This document shows positions 34,626 through 43,395 of a stretch of 64,000 nt of DNA, piece after piece. Every line of letters starts with the position of its first letter. The stretch's first letter is position 1. The stretch covers positions 151,026 to 215,025 of the forward strand of contig CAWGQN010000005.1 of NCBI GenBank assembly GCA_963824885.1. The letters run 5' to 3'. The DNA is from CAWGQN01 sp963824885. GTDB taxonomy: Bacteria > Actinomycetota > Actinomycetes > Actinomycetales > Microbacteriaceae. The notes under the pieces are model-generated. The model searched no databases. It had not been told where the DNA came from and saw nothing but the letters and a program-made list of their open reading frames with translations. Position numbers and translations under genes: made by a program.

Positions 34626-35459
34626 ATGAGCACCACAACAATTTCTGTTTCTCCCCGCTGTGCGCACGGCCCGACCACAGCGACGACGTTTGCTGGAACC
34701 CTGAAATCGGAGTGGATCAAACTCACGACCGTTAGGTCCACGATCTGGTCGTTGATCATCCTCACCGTCGTCACACTCGGGTTAGCCGCGCTCATGGGTA
34801 GTCGCAGGGTAGAAAAGCCTCCGACGTATGAAATGGTGAGAGAACTCGTGATTGATTCCGCATCTAATTCGATCACCTTGACGTGTTTGGTGGTCGCGGT
34901 TCTCGGGGTCCTGTTTTCGGCGGGCGAGTACGGGACGGGCAGTATCCGGTCCACGATGACGGCAACCCCGCGCCGGCTCCCCGTACTGTGGGCAAAAACG
35001 GTGGTACTCGGGTTGAGCACGTTCGTCTTCGGATTCATCCTGTCGATCGCATCCATCGCAATCGTGGCCGGACAGCATGCTGCGCGCGGGTTAGATAATG
35101 TCAGCGTTGACTCTGTTACTCTCGCTGCCGCGTGCGCTGCTGCCGGATATCTCGCGTTGACAGCGATCTTCGCGCTGGCCATTGGATTCATTGTTCGAAG
35201 CGTGCCCGCCGGAATCAGCATCGTCGTCGGAATCCTCTTCGCCATCCCCGTGGTTGCCTCGATCATAGGAGAATCTGTCACATGGGTGAACGACGTCGCC
35301 GTTTATCAATTCACTAGAAGCGGGTCCAGCTTCTACAAGATGGTTCCCGCACACTATCCGGGCGCACTAGAGCCCTGGGCGGGAGGACTAATCGTGGCCG
35401 CGTGGGTTGCGATCGCGACACTCATTGCAGCAACAATTGTGAAAACCAGGGACGTGTAA
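34626..35459 (+). CDS. ABC-2 type permease, tandem copy 3
   Basis: The 277-residue permease starts MSTTTISVSPRCAHG, close to copy 2, and continues with LKSEWIKLTTVRSTIWSLII and the GEYGTGSIRSTMTATPRR block. Six spans are predicted. The spacer in front ends ACGAAAGCAGAAGCCCTG, another variant of the ATPase-tail junction. Confidence 0.88.
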   Translation: MSTTTISVSPRCAHGPTTATTFAGTLKSEWIKLTTVRSTIWSLIILTVVTLGLAALMGSRRVEKPPTYEMVRELVIDSASNSITLTCLVVAVLGVLFSAGEYGTGSIRSTMTATPRRLPVLWAKTVVLGLSTFVFGFILSIASIAIVAGQHAARGLDNVSVDSVTLAAACAAAGYLALTAIFALAIGFIVRSVPAGISIVVGILFAIPVVASIIGESVTWVNDVAVYQFTRSGSSFYKMVPAHYPGALEPWAGGLIVAAWVAIATLIAATIVKTRDV

Positions 35460-35472
35460 GCACATGACAACC

Positions 35473-35500
35473 CGGAATGACAACACATCGTGTCATTCCG
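35473..35500 (+). repeat. 10-bp stem hairpin after permease 3
   Basis: CGGAATGACA and TGTCATTCCG pair perfectly across an eight-base loop. It lies just after the permease 3 stop and its last two bases overlap the next direct repeat. It may slow or stop transcription; no U-tract follows. Confidence 0.7.
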
Positions 35501-35530
35501 TCACGATCTCCAGAACGCAGCCTGGAGAAA
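35499..35530 (+). repeat. 32-bp direct repeat, copy B, between permeases 3 and 4
   Basis: It is identical to the copy between permeases 2 and 3 and lies at the same relative place, directly after a permease gene. Confidence 0.85.
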
Positions 35531-35534
35531 TAAG

Positions 35535-35579
35535 GGGTGGTGTTCGGACGCGCGCGTTGGACGCGTCCGAACACCACCC
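35535..35579 (+). terminator. 18-bp perfect stem-loop between permeases 3 and 4
   Basis: Arms GGGTGGTGTTCGGACGCG and CGCGTCCGAACACCACCC pair perfectly across a nine-base loop. The stem is very stable. There is no U-tract, so it may be a terminator of the actinobacterial type, an RNA-stability element, or a way to give permease 4 a separate expression level. Confidence 0.55.
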
Positions 35580-35609
35580 GCCACAATCAATTATGAAAGC
35601 GAACTCATA

Positions 35610-36455
35610 GTGAGCACCCCGCATTCCCCTCGACGGGCGACCAGCTCGCTCACGACCGCAACTCTCGCACGAAACCTCAAATCAGAATGGGTCAAACTGA
35701 CCACGCTCCAATCCGTCGCGTGGTTGGTGATCGTGCTGATCGGGATCACGATTGGAATTGCCTTCCTTATGGGAGGCGCCGCCTGGAAGGACCCGGCGTT
35801 CTCTTATGATGCGGTCCAAAAATCGATAATCACCATGGCGTTTGGGTCCATTCCGTTGACGAGTCTGCTCTTTACCGTTGTTGGGGTCACGTTTTCAGCG
35901 GGGGAATACTCCTCGGGAGGCATCCGAACCACACTTACCGCGACGCCGCGGAGGCTCCCCGTGCTCTGGGCAAAAATTATTGTCCTTGGAATCGCCGCGT
36001 TCACCGTCGCACTCGTCGTGTTGACTGCGGCGGTCACAATCGTGGCGGCGCAATTTGCCGAAGTCACCGGGCATTTCGTGAGTGTTGGCGACCCGGCAAT
36101 GCTGGGCTCCCTCGTCGGCGGGGCCGGATATCTCGCTTTCGCGGCACTCTTCGCGCTGACCGTAGGGTTCGTTGTCCGAAGCCACGTCGCGGCGGGGATT
36201 AGTATCGTCGTTGGATTATTCTTCGTTGTCCCCATAATTATTGGCGAATTAGCGGATTTGATGAAAATAGGCTGGCTCTACGATGCCTCCGCGTACGAAT
36301 TCCCGAATGCCGGAATGTCGCTGTACAACGGTGGCCTCGGGACTTCCTTTGTTGCACCCGCTCTCGCCCCAACCGAAGGCTTCCTGGTCGTCGTGGCGTG
36401 GGTAGCAATCACGGCGATCATTGCCGCGGTGCTCTTCAAGAAACGAGACGCCTAG
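35610..36455 (+). CDS. ABC-2 type permease, tandem copy 4 (diverged)
   Basis: The 281-residue permease is the most diverged copy: LKSEWVKLTTLQSVAWLVIV at the N-terminus and GEYSSGGIRTTLTATPRRLPVLWAK in the middle. Start is GTG 35610, which overlaps a TAG that ends a five-codon ORF (ATG AAA GCG AAC TCA TAG), again echoing the ATPase-tail junction. Six spans are predicted. A more upstream start would read through the strong hairpin and is rejected. Confidence 0.85.
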   Translation: MSTPHSPRRATSSLTTATLARNLKSEWVKLTTLQSVAWLVIVLIGITIGIAFLMGGAAWKDPAFSYDAVQKSIITMAFGSIPLTSLLFTVVGVTFSAGEYSSGGIRTTLTATPRRLPVLWAKIIVLGIAAFTVALVVLTAAVTIVAAQFAEVTGHFVSVGDPAMLGSLVGGAGYLAFAALFALTVGFVVRSHVAAGISIVVGLFFVVPIIIGELADLMKIGWLYDASAYEFPNAGMSLYNGGLGTSFVAPALAPTEGFLVVVAWVAITAIIAAVLFKKRDA

Positions 36456-36539
36456 CGGCAGCCTTCTGATCGAGTCGAGCACACACCTCGACTGCCAGGC
36501 AACGAACGGTATCGCGCTTGTGTCTGATTCCCGTCAACT

Positions 36540-37115
36540 CTATTGGCCCGATTGGGTAATGGTCGTAAAAAGAACCTGGTCAGAGGCAATAAATGAAATT
36601 AGCACCGTCCAGAATATTGTCGCGGCAATAATGCCCGCCGTGAGTGGGACGTAGAAGGCCACGCGCCGACGCGTCATGAGACGCGTCGAAATGGCGAGTG
36701 CGAGCACGAACAGCGCGATGTGCGACACGGTAATCGCTATGGTGATGGTGCCCAAAATGGCCGGGGGCGTGTAAATGCCGAGACTGTGCAAGGCATATTC
36801 CGACTGAATGTATTGCCCGAGGCCGTTGACCGAAACGATTGCGAACGAGCAGCCGATGAGTCCGGCGATCAGCAGGATGCACGTGGCCACAATATCGGCC
36901 TTGAGTGGTTTTCGATCCTCCATGCGAACGTCGACGGACGGCGCGGGGCGCACGGCAACCGACGCCTTTTGCTCTTCTGCGGTAGCCAACTTGCCAAAGC
37001 GCGGGGGCGGAGGCACACAGGACTCGGCATCTCGCGGCCCCGAGGGAGGAGGTTCGGTCGCGGTGCCGCCTTCTCGGTTCGTTTCTGCGTCGGCGGTTTC
37101 ACGGTGGTCGATCAC
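36540..37115 (-). CDS. Membrane protein, probable DUF6264 family
   Basis: The 191-residue protein has a Pro/Glu-rich cytoplasmic N-terminus (about 1-70) and four membrane spans (about 74-98, 115-140, 150-180). Start is GTG with TGAGGATT upstream. The layout matches DUF6264 proteins of Microbacteriaceae as I remember them; the family name is tentative and the function unknown. It lies just upstream of the aldolase gene on the same strand. Confidence 0.6.
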   Translation of the reverse strand: MIDHRETADAETNREGGTATEPPPSGPRDAESCVPPPPRFGKLATAEEQKASVAVRPAPSVDVRMEDRKPLKADIVATCILLIAGLIGCSFAIVSVNGLGQYIQSEYALHSLGIYTPPAILGTITIAITVSHIALFVLALAISTRLMTRRRVAFYVPLTAGIIAATIFWTVLISFIASDQVLFTTITQSGQ

Positions 37116-37169
37116 GGGTTAATCCTCATTTCTCTCGCGGTAGCTCGGCTAGTGAGTGGTTGCGGCTTT

Positions 37170-38195
37170 CTAGTGGCCGGAGTGCCCGGCAGAACCAAGC
37201 TGGTGGGCGGCCTCGGCGACTCTCCGTGCCATCGAGGTTTCGGCACTCTTGCCCCACGCTCGAGGATCGTAGACTTTCTTGTTCCCCACTTCGCCGTCGA
37301 CCTTGAGCACGGAATCGTAGTTCGCGAACATGGTACCCGCTATGGACCTCGTAAACGCGTATTGCGTGTCGGTGTCAATGTTCATCTTGATGACACCGTT
37401 CGAGACTGCCTCGGCAATTTCTTGATCGGTCGAGCCGGAACCACCGTGAAAAACGAGGTCGAGGGGAAGGGGATCGGTGTGGTACTTGGCAGAAAGGCCG
37501 TCTTGAATATCGCGAAGAAGGTCGGGTCGCAAGCGAACATTTCCGGGCTTGTACACGCCGTGAACGTTTCCAAACGTGAGGGCGGTCATATAGCGACCCT
37601 GCTCGCCCAGGCCGAGCGAGTCGACGGTCTGGATTGCGTCGTCGAGCGTCGTGTAGAGACGCTCATTAACGTCGTGGCTTACGCCGTCTTCTTCGCCTCC
37701 AACGACGCCAATTTCGACCTCGAGGATCGCGTTAATGTGGACCATTTGAGGGAGAATTTCGCGGGCAATCGCGAGGTTCTCCGTGAGCGGAACCGCCGAT
37801 CCGTCCCACATGTGAGACTGAAAAATCGGATTGCGGCCCGCCGTGACCTCTGTTCTGGACGCCGCGATGAGCGGGAGAACAAAGCTATCGAGTGCGTCTT
37901 TGGGGCAGTGGTCGGTATGGAGTGCGATCAGTGCGGGGTAGTTTTTCGCGACCTCGTGTGCAAAGGCCGCAAACGCGAGGGCGCCCGAGGCGCGTTGCGA
38001 AACGGTGTGGCCCGCAAAATAGTCCGCGCCCCCGGTTGTCACTTGAATGATGCCGTCGGACTCGGCCTCACTCAGACCCTGCAAGACCGCGTTGATTGTT
38101 TGCGACGACGACACGTTGACGGCGGGGTAAGCGAACCCGCCCTTTTTTGCTTTATCGAGCATTTCTGCGTACTGATCGGGAGTGGCAATGGGCAC
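37170..38195 (-). CDS. fba: Class II fructose-bisphosphate aldolase
   Basis: The 341-residue zinc aldolase cleaves fructose 1,6-bisphosphate. Zinc ligands and phosphate-binding loops are seen: ALHTDHCPKD (Asp-His), EVEIGVVGGEEDGV, TFGNVHGVYKPGN (His) and LVFHGGSGSTDQEI (His). The length is normal. The start is GTG with AGGAGG upstream. It is divergent from glpX, so the two steps around fructose 1,6-bisphosphate share one promoter region. Confidence 0.95.
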   Translation of the reverse strand: MPIATPDQYAEMLDKAKKGGFAYPAVNVSSSQTINAVLQGLSEAESDGIIQVTTGGADYFAGHTVSQRASGALAFAAFAHEVAKNYPALIALHTDHCPKDALDSFVLPLIAASRTEVTAGRNPIFQSHMWDGSAVPLTENLAIAREILPQMVHINAILEVEIGVVGGEEDGVSHDVNERLYTTLDDAIQTVDSLGLGEQGRYMTALTFGNVHGVYKPGNVRLRPDLLRDIQDGLSAKYHTDPLPLDLVFHGGSGSTDQEIAEAVSNGVIKMNIDTDTQYAFTRSIAGTMFANYDSVLKVDGEVGNKKVYDPRAWGKSAETSMARRVAEAAHQLGSAGHSGH

Positions 38196-38353
38196 GGTGC
38201 CTCCTGTGGTCGGTCGAGGTTGAGTCTAGAAGAAATTAGTGCCGGTTACGCGTCTTTACGTATCAATTGTGCGTGGCGGTATGCGGGCAGAGGATTTGCG
38301 CGAGATGGGCGATAAGCTTTCCCCACGCTACCCCTCTCACGACAGGAGTCACA

Positions 38354-39340
38354 GTGGGCGACTCGGACACCGCTTCCCGGTATCGTCAACCCGACCGCAA
38401 TCTCGGGATGGAGCTCGTGAGGGCAACCGAAGCAGCCGCAATTCGTGCGGCTCCGTTCATTGGTCGAGGCGACAAGGTTTCTGCTGACGCGGCCGCGGTC
38501 GACGCAATGCGGGCATTTTTAGTAACCGTGAACTTCGACGGAATGATCGTCATTGGTGAAGGCGAGAAAGACAGCGCTCCCATGTTGTACAACGGTGAGC
38601 ACGTCGGGAACGGGCGTGGCCCAGAGTGCGATATTGCCGTTGACCCCATTGACGGAACGAGTTTGACCGCTGCGGGTCGCCAAAATGCGATCTCGGTGAT
38701 TGCGGTATCTGATCGGGGGAGCATGTATGACGCTTCTGACGTCTTCTACATGGACAAAATTGTGACCGGCCCCGAGGGTCGCGGAACCGTCGATTTGCGG
38801 GCACCAATTGGAGAGAACATTCGGGCGATTGCGAGCGTGACGAAGAAGCCGGTTGAGGACACGGTGGTTGCGGTCTTAGACAGGCCGCGTCACGCGGAGC
38901 TCATTCGCGACATTCACGCCGCGGGAGCCAGCACACGCTTGCTCCTCGATGGCGATGTCGCGGGGGGAATCCACGCTGCGCGAGCTCAAAGCCCGATTGA
39001 CATGTGCGTGGGTATCGGTGGTTCCCCCGAGGGGATCATCACGGCGTGCGCGATCAAAGCTCTCGGCGGGTTCATGCAAGGCGCGCTCGCGCCGAGAGAT
39101 GACAACGAGCGACAAAAGGCGGTTGACGCGGGTCACGTTCTTGACCGGGTTCTCGACGCCGACGATCTCGTCCGCAGTGACAATACGTACTTCGTCGCGA
39201 CGGGTGTCACCGACGGAAGTCTTGTCAAGGGGATTCATAAGCGGGGGTCAATCATTCACACCGAATCAATCGTTTTGCGTTCGCAATCGGGTACCGTTCG
39301 GCGGGTCAACGCGGAGCACCTCGCTGAAAAGTGGGTCTAG
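38354..39340 (+). CDS. glpX: Class II fructose-1,6-bisphosphatase GlpX
   Basis: GlpX removes the C1 phosphate in gluconeogenesis. The 328-residue protein has the metal site DPIDGTSLTAAGRQNAI, IGEGEKDSAPMLYNGE and the loop VGIGGSPEGIITACAIKALGG. I start at GTG 38354, six bases after AGGAG; a longer frame upstream has no ribosome site and an unlikely N-terminus. Confidence 0.94.
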   Translation: MGDSDTASRYRQPDRNLGMELVRATEAAAIRAAPFIGRGDKVSADAAAVDAMRAFLVTVNFDGMIVIGEGEKDSAPMLYNGEHVGNGRGPECDIAVDPIDGTSLTAAGRQNAISVIAVSDRGSMYDASDVFYMDKIVTGPEGRGTVDLRAPIGENIRAIASVTKKPVEDTVVAVLDRPRHAELIRDIHAAGASTRLLLDGDVAGGIHAARAQSPIDMCVGIGGSPEGIITACAIKALGGFMQGALAPRDDNERQKAVDAGHVLDRVLDADDLVRSDNTYFVATGVTDGSLVKGIHKRGSIIHTESIVLRSQSGTVRRVNAEHLAEKWV

Positions 39341-39373
39341 CGTTCCTCGGTCGGGGGAGTCCGGTTCGGTGCG

Positions 39374-40741
39374 CTATTGAGCGATGGGGGGCGAGCCCTC
39401 CCTCTCGAGTTCGGCAACAAGCTCAATCGCGGCGAGCTCGCGCGGATTCTCGTTAATCGCGTCAAGCGTGCCAATCACCTTCGACTCGTCGAGGCTATTG
39501 AGCTTGCGAGCCGACGGAAGTACGGTGCGCTCGAGCGATCCAATAAACCGGTTGTAATCATTGACGGTGCTCGTGATCGAGCGACCCAATTTGTCGACGT
39601 GCGAGGCCATCGTCGAGAGCCGAGTGAAGAGTTCGCGGCTCACGTCGAACAAGACCTTGGCATCCTCGGTGAGCACATTTTGTTGCCAACTGAACGCAAC
39701 CGTCTTGAGCACCGACCAGAGAGTCACGGGCGATGACAGCGCGACTCTCTTGGCAAACGCGAACTCCATAATCGACGGATCCGCTTCGAGAGCCGACGAC
39801 ACGAGAGACTCGCTCGGAATAAACGCAATGACCATCTCGGGGCTCGAGTCGAGACCCTCCCAATACGCTTTGCTGCCGAGCGTCACAATGTGATCGCGCA
39901 CCGCCTTGACGTGCTGCTTCATGAGGCGTTCTCGTCGAGCGCGCTCGGCATCGGTCGCCGTCGCGGGTATTTGCACCGCCTCGAGGTATGAATTGAACGG
40001 AACCTTGGCATCAACGGCAATGCTTTTGCCGCCGGGAAGGCGCACAATCATGTCGGGTCGACCGACGCCCGCTTCGGTTTCGACGCTCGATTGCACGTCG
40101 AAGTTCACGCGCTCGAGCAGGCCAGCCGATTCGACGACGCTTCGAAGCTGTGTTTCGCCCCACACTCCGCGCGTGCTATTTGACTTGAGAGCCGACGCGA
40201 GCGACTCGGCCGTTGACCTCAAGCGCTCTTCTGATTCGGTCGCCGACTTGAGCTGCTGGCTGAGTTCGCCGTACTGATGGCGACGCTGCTCTTCAAGTTC
40301 GACAACTTTTCGTTGAACCGCTTCGAGGCTTTCTTTTACGGGACTCAGGGCAACGAGAACCTTGCCGTCTTCTTTCACGCGCTCGGCTTCCGCGGTGTGA
40401 AGGTCGCGCAGACGCTGCTGAAATTCGGCCAAGCGGGCCTCTTGAGTGCCGATTTGTTCTCGATATTGCCCGTCAACCCGGACGATTTGGTCACCCAGGG
40501 CCGTGATCGTGGCCTCGGCCGCAGACAGTTTTGATTGGAGATCCGCTTGAGTGGCGGCTTCGCCGGCTTTCAATTCGGCGAGCGTAACGGCGTGGCGCGC
40601 TTCCAGGACCGCTAATTCTGTGGAGCTCCCGCGCGCGTCGCCCGCACGCGCCGAGCGGCGCTTGGTGATGACAGCCGCGCACACGAAACCAATGGTCAAC
40701 CCGATCACTATCCCGATCAACGGCGCGACGACTGTATCCAT
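39374..40741 (-). CDS. rmuC: DNA recombination protein RmuC
   Basis: The 455-residue protein has an N-terminal membrane span (about residues 5-25), a long coiled coil (about 35-190) and the RmuC nuclease-like domain (about 195-400) with STRGVWGETQLRSVVESAGLL, VGRPDMIVRLPGGKSIAVDAKVP and IAFIPSESLVSSAL. RmuC limits inversions between short repeats. The ATG at 40741 has GGGGAG very close; the start is therefore slightly uncertain. Confidence 0.9.
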   Translation of the reverse strand: MDTVVAPLIGIVIGLTIGFVCAAVITKRRSARAGDARGSSTELAVLEARHAVTLAELKAGEAATQADLQSKLSAAEATITALGDQIVRVDGQYREQIGTQEARLAEFQQRLRDLHTAEAERVKEDGKVLVALSPVKESLEAVQRKVVELEEQRRHQYGELSQQLKSATESEERLRSTAESLASALKSNSTRGVWGETQLRSVVESAGLLERVNFDVQSSVETEAGVGRPDMIVRLPGGKSIAVDAKVPFNSYLEAVQIPATATDAERARRERLMKQHVKAVRDHIVTLGSKAYWEGLDSSPEMVIAFIPSESLVSSALEADPSIMEFAFAKRVALSSPVTLWSVLKTVAFSWQQNVLTEDAKVLFDVSRELFTRLSTMASHVDKLGRSITSTVNDYNRFIGSLERTVLPSARKLNSLDESKVIGTLDAINENPRELAAIELVAELEREGSPPIAQ

Positions 40742-40808
40742 GCTCCCCAGTCTCGCATTGGCTGCCGACGCACGGGAGTTTCCCCGAGAACAACTACCAT
40801 GGGTGCTC

Positions 40809-41882
40809 GTGGCTCTCACTATTGCAATCGTCGGTTTGCCCAATGTTGGCAAGTCGACGCTGTTCAACGCTCTGACCAAAAACGCGGTTCTCGCGGCCAA
40901 CTATCCGTTCGCGACGATAGACCCCAACATCGGGGTAGTGGATTTGCCCGACGAGCGGTTGTCCACGCTCGCGGCGCTCTTCGCGAGTGAACGCGTTGTT
41001 CCCGCTACCGTGTCGTTCGTTGATATCGCGGGTATCGTGCGCGGAGCAAGTGAGGGGGAAGGCTTGGGAAATCGGTTTCTCGCGAACATTCGCGAGGCCG
41101 ACGCGATTGCGCACGTCGTGCGCGGATTCGAGGACACCGATGTCGTCCACGTCAACGGGAAAGCCGATCCCGAGAGTGACATGGCGACCATCACGACCGA
41201 ACTCATCCTCGCGGACATTCAGACTCTCGACAACGCGGAGGGCCGATACGAGAAAGAGGTGCGTGGTAAGAAACTCGATCCGGTGACTCTCACGACCGCC
41301 AAAGAGGCGCGAGAGATTCTTGACACCGGAACGTTGCTCTCGCAATCGAGAATCGACCTCGCACCAATCGCCGAATTGGGTCTCTTGACGGCCAAGCCCG
41401 TCATCTTTGTCTTCAATGTCGACGAAGCCGTACTCATGGATGACGCCGAGCGCGCTTCACTCGCGAAGCTTGTCGCGCCCGCGAAAGCAATTTTTCTCGA
41501 CGCGAAGATAGAATCGGAACTCGTCGATCTCAGCCCGAGCGATGCCGCCGAATTGCTCGCGTCGACCGGCCAACCCGAGAGTGGTCTCAACCAGTTGGCG
41601 CGCATCGGGTTTGACACGCTCAATCTGCACACCTATCTGACGGCTGGTCCGAAAGAGGTGCGCGCGTGGACAATTGGCAAAGGCTGGACTGCCCCACAAG
41701 CGGCCGGGGTCATTCACACCGATTTCCAGAAGGGCTTCATTAAAGCTGAGGTCATTTCGTTTGACGACCTTGTCGCGGCGGGGAGCGTTGCCGAAGCTCG
41801 CTCTCGCGGGGTCGCGCGCATCGAAGGCAAAGACTATGTCATGCACGACGGCGACGTCGTTGAATTTCGCTTTAACGCATAA
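40809..41882 (+). CDS. ychF: Redox-regulated ATPase/GTPase YchF (OLA1 family)
   Basis: The 357-residue Obg-like P-loop NTPase binds ribosomes and prefers ATP. G1 is GLPNVGKST (about residues 8-16), with NYPFATIDPNIG, VDIAGIVRGASEGEGLGN and NVDEAVL following, and the C-terminal TGS domain ends FRFNA. Start is GTG; an ATG ten bases upstream is out of frame. Length is standard. Confidence 0.95.
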   Translation: MALTIAIVGLPNVGKSTLFNALTKNAVLAANYPFATIDPNIGVVDLPDERLSTLAALFASERVVPATVSFVDIAGIVRGASEGEGLGNRFLANIREADAIAHVVRGFEDTDVVHVNGKADPESDMATITTELILADIQTLDNAEGRYEKEVRGKKLDPVTLTTAKEAREILDTGTLLSQSRIDLAPIAELGLLTAKPVIFVFNVDEAVLMDDAERASLAKLVAPAKAIFLDAKIESELVDLSPSDAAELLASTGQPESGLNQLARIGFDTLNLHTYLTAGPKEVRAWTIGKGWTAPQAAGVIHTDFQKGFIKAEVISFDDLVAAGSVAEARSRGVARIEGKDYVMHDGDVVEFRFNA

Positions 41883-41954
41883 GACCGATCGTGAGGTGAC
41901 CGTTTGGCACGGTCGTGAGTTTCGCTTCGACGTGTGGGGAGGGGGCCGATGCAC

Positions 41955-42290
41955 CTAATCGGCGAGCCCGAGGAACGCGAGCATCGCTCGCTCGACACCG
42001 ACAAGCTGCGCGGCGTTGAGACGCCCGACACGCTCGTGCACGTTATTGCGGCGAACCGACGTGAGTTTGTCGATCATGAGGTAGCTGTCTTGACGAATAC
42101 CAGAGAGTTCCGTCGCGCGAAGGGGAATCCTGAGCAGTGGAGCATCAACCACCGTGGTTGTCACGGGGAGCACGATGACCGAGTCGGTGGAGTCGAAGCG
42201 ATCATCTTGGATAATCAGGGCGGGGCGGGGTTTTGAGGCGTAAAACCCTCGTGCCACGGTCCAGATATCGCCCCTTTTTATTCGTCCCAC
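41955..42290 (-). CDS. mazF: MazF/PemK-type endoribonuclease toxin
   Basis: The 111-residue toxin would cleave mRNA at short sequences unless bound by its antitoxin. Family pattern: IKRGDIWTVARG, SKPRPALIIQDDRFD, VIVLPVTTTV, and SYLMIDKLTSVRRNNV. The conserved Arg and Thr-Asp/Ser regions of the active site are present. It overlaps the antitoxin gene by 13 bases, giving coupled translation. Confidence 0.9.
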   Translation of the reverse strand: MGRIKRGDIWTVARGFYASKPRPALIIQDDRFDSTDSVIVLPVTTTVVDAPLLRIPLRATELSGIRQDSYLMIDKLTSVRRNNVHERVGRLNAAQLVGVERAMLAFLGLAD

Positions 42291-42481
42291 GGTGTTGAAA
42301 TGGCTTCGATGAACGCCTGATCGTCACTGTGACGGCTTGCGGCAGCGACGAGTGCCGATTGACGGCGCGCTTCACGCGCGAAGCGCGCCGTCCGTACGTC
42401 TGGTACCCAGACTTGAACGGACCGATATCCTTGCGCTCGCATGCGGCGACGATGATCGTTGACTCTTTCTCTCACGCCCAT
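42278..42481 (-). CDS. MazE-like antitoxin (DUF3018 family)
   Basis: The 67-residue protein starts MGVRERVNDHRRRMRAQGYR and has VQVWVPDVRTARFAREARRQS and DDQAFIEAIST, the pattern of DUF3018 antitoxins paired with MazF toxins in actinobacteria. The basic N-terminus probably binds DNA and the acidic C-terminus the toxin. A 14-bp palindrome seven bases upstream of its start is the likely autoregulatory operator. No clear ribosome site is seen, so the mRNA may be leaderless. Confidence 0.85.
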   Translation of the reverse strand: MGVRERVNDHRRRMRAQGYRSVQVWVPDVRTARFAREARRQSALVAAASRHSDDQAFIEAISTPWDE

Positions 42482-42488
42482 GTGTCTA

Positions 42489-42502
42489 TGTTACATGTAA
42501 CA
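42489..42502. promoter_or_regulatory. Palindromic operator of the MazEF-type operon
   Basis: TGTTACATGTAACA is a perfect 14-bp palindrome seven bases upstream of the antitoxin ATG. Toxin-antitoxin complexes usually repress their own promoter at such sites. Binding is inferred. Confidence 0.6.
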
Positions 42503-42631
42503 CGTGGTGTCGTCTACCGGGGTTTCCGTCCTATTGCCTTTCGCGTTCACTACCTCCGAAAGGCAAAGACTTTGCCACGCGGGATGGCCATGTCGTCGAG
42601 TCTCGTTTCTATGCGCGGCGACGCAAATCTC

Positions 42632-43312
42632 CTACGCCCGAATTCGATTCAGGTCGTCGGCGAGTTGCTGAAGTGTCGTTCCCAATACTGCTGCGTTTGC
42701 GCGGACCGAGTCGAAGATGACGTTCGTTTTGTCATTGCTTGATCGCGTCCCGTCGCGGACAAAACGATTCAGATCGTCGACAAACGCGACAACTTGTTGG
42801 AGTGGCCGCTCCATTACGCGATCCAAGAGAGGCCTCGGGTCAGAATTTCCCGCGCGAGAAAGGATGCGATCGATCAGGTGATTCGTGTGAGCGTTGCTGG
42901 GCCGCACCGACGTTCGCCTGTATTTCTCAAGGCCGTCTGTAAGTTCTTTGGCGGTCATCACCGCGGCGATCACGGATCGCGCCGTGCCACCCGCCCCGAA
43001 TCGGGCAGTCATGGCTTCGAGGATTTCGCGTCTCGCTTCACGGTGAACATCTTCGTTCTCGGACCCTAACTTGCTTGTCGTGGACTCGGGTAGGTCGATA
43101 CCTTGAGCCTTCACACGTTCCGCGAAAATTGCCAATGTTGTTCTGGTGTACTCGCGACCGGCGAATTCGTCGAGGGACACCTGCTGTTCCGCGCGAGACG
43201 AAGCATTCTCATGCTGTGTATCGTCGGCGCTGGCTGTGGAGCCGTTGGCAAGGGTAAACGAAAGAGACAACCCCATGCAAACGGTAATAATGAGTGATCG
43301 GGAATCTTTCAT
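42632..43312 (-). CDS. Secreted helical protein, hypothetical
   Basis: The 226-residue protein has a clear signal peptide (about residues 1-29, ending ASA) and an all-helical mature part rich in Arg, Glu and Ala, with no cysteine. I do not recognise the family. Phrases: LAIFAERVKAQGIDLPEST, EARREILEAMTARFGAGG and VAFVDDLNRFVRDG. It stands alone between the toxin-antitoxin pair and the NAD operon. Confidence 0.65.
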   Translation of the reverse strand: MKDSRSLIITVCMGLSLSFTLANGSTASADDTQHENASSRAEQQVSLDEFAGREYTRTTLAIFAERVKAQGIDLPESTTSKLGSENEDVHREARREILEAMTARFGAGGTARSVIAAVMTAKELTDGLEKYRRTSVRPSNAHTNHLIDRILSRAGNSDPRPLLDRVMERPLQQVVAFVDDLNRFVRDGTRSSNDKTNVIFDSVRANAAVLGTTLQQLADDLNRIRA

Positions 43313-43395
43313 AGTCTCCGTTCTAGCACCGAAAGAGTTCTAGCATCGAAAGACGTGTCGCAGAAGGGTGCCGGAGAGGAACATCGCCGAGCCGT

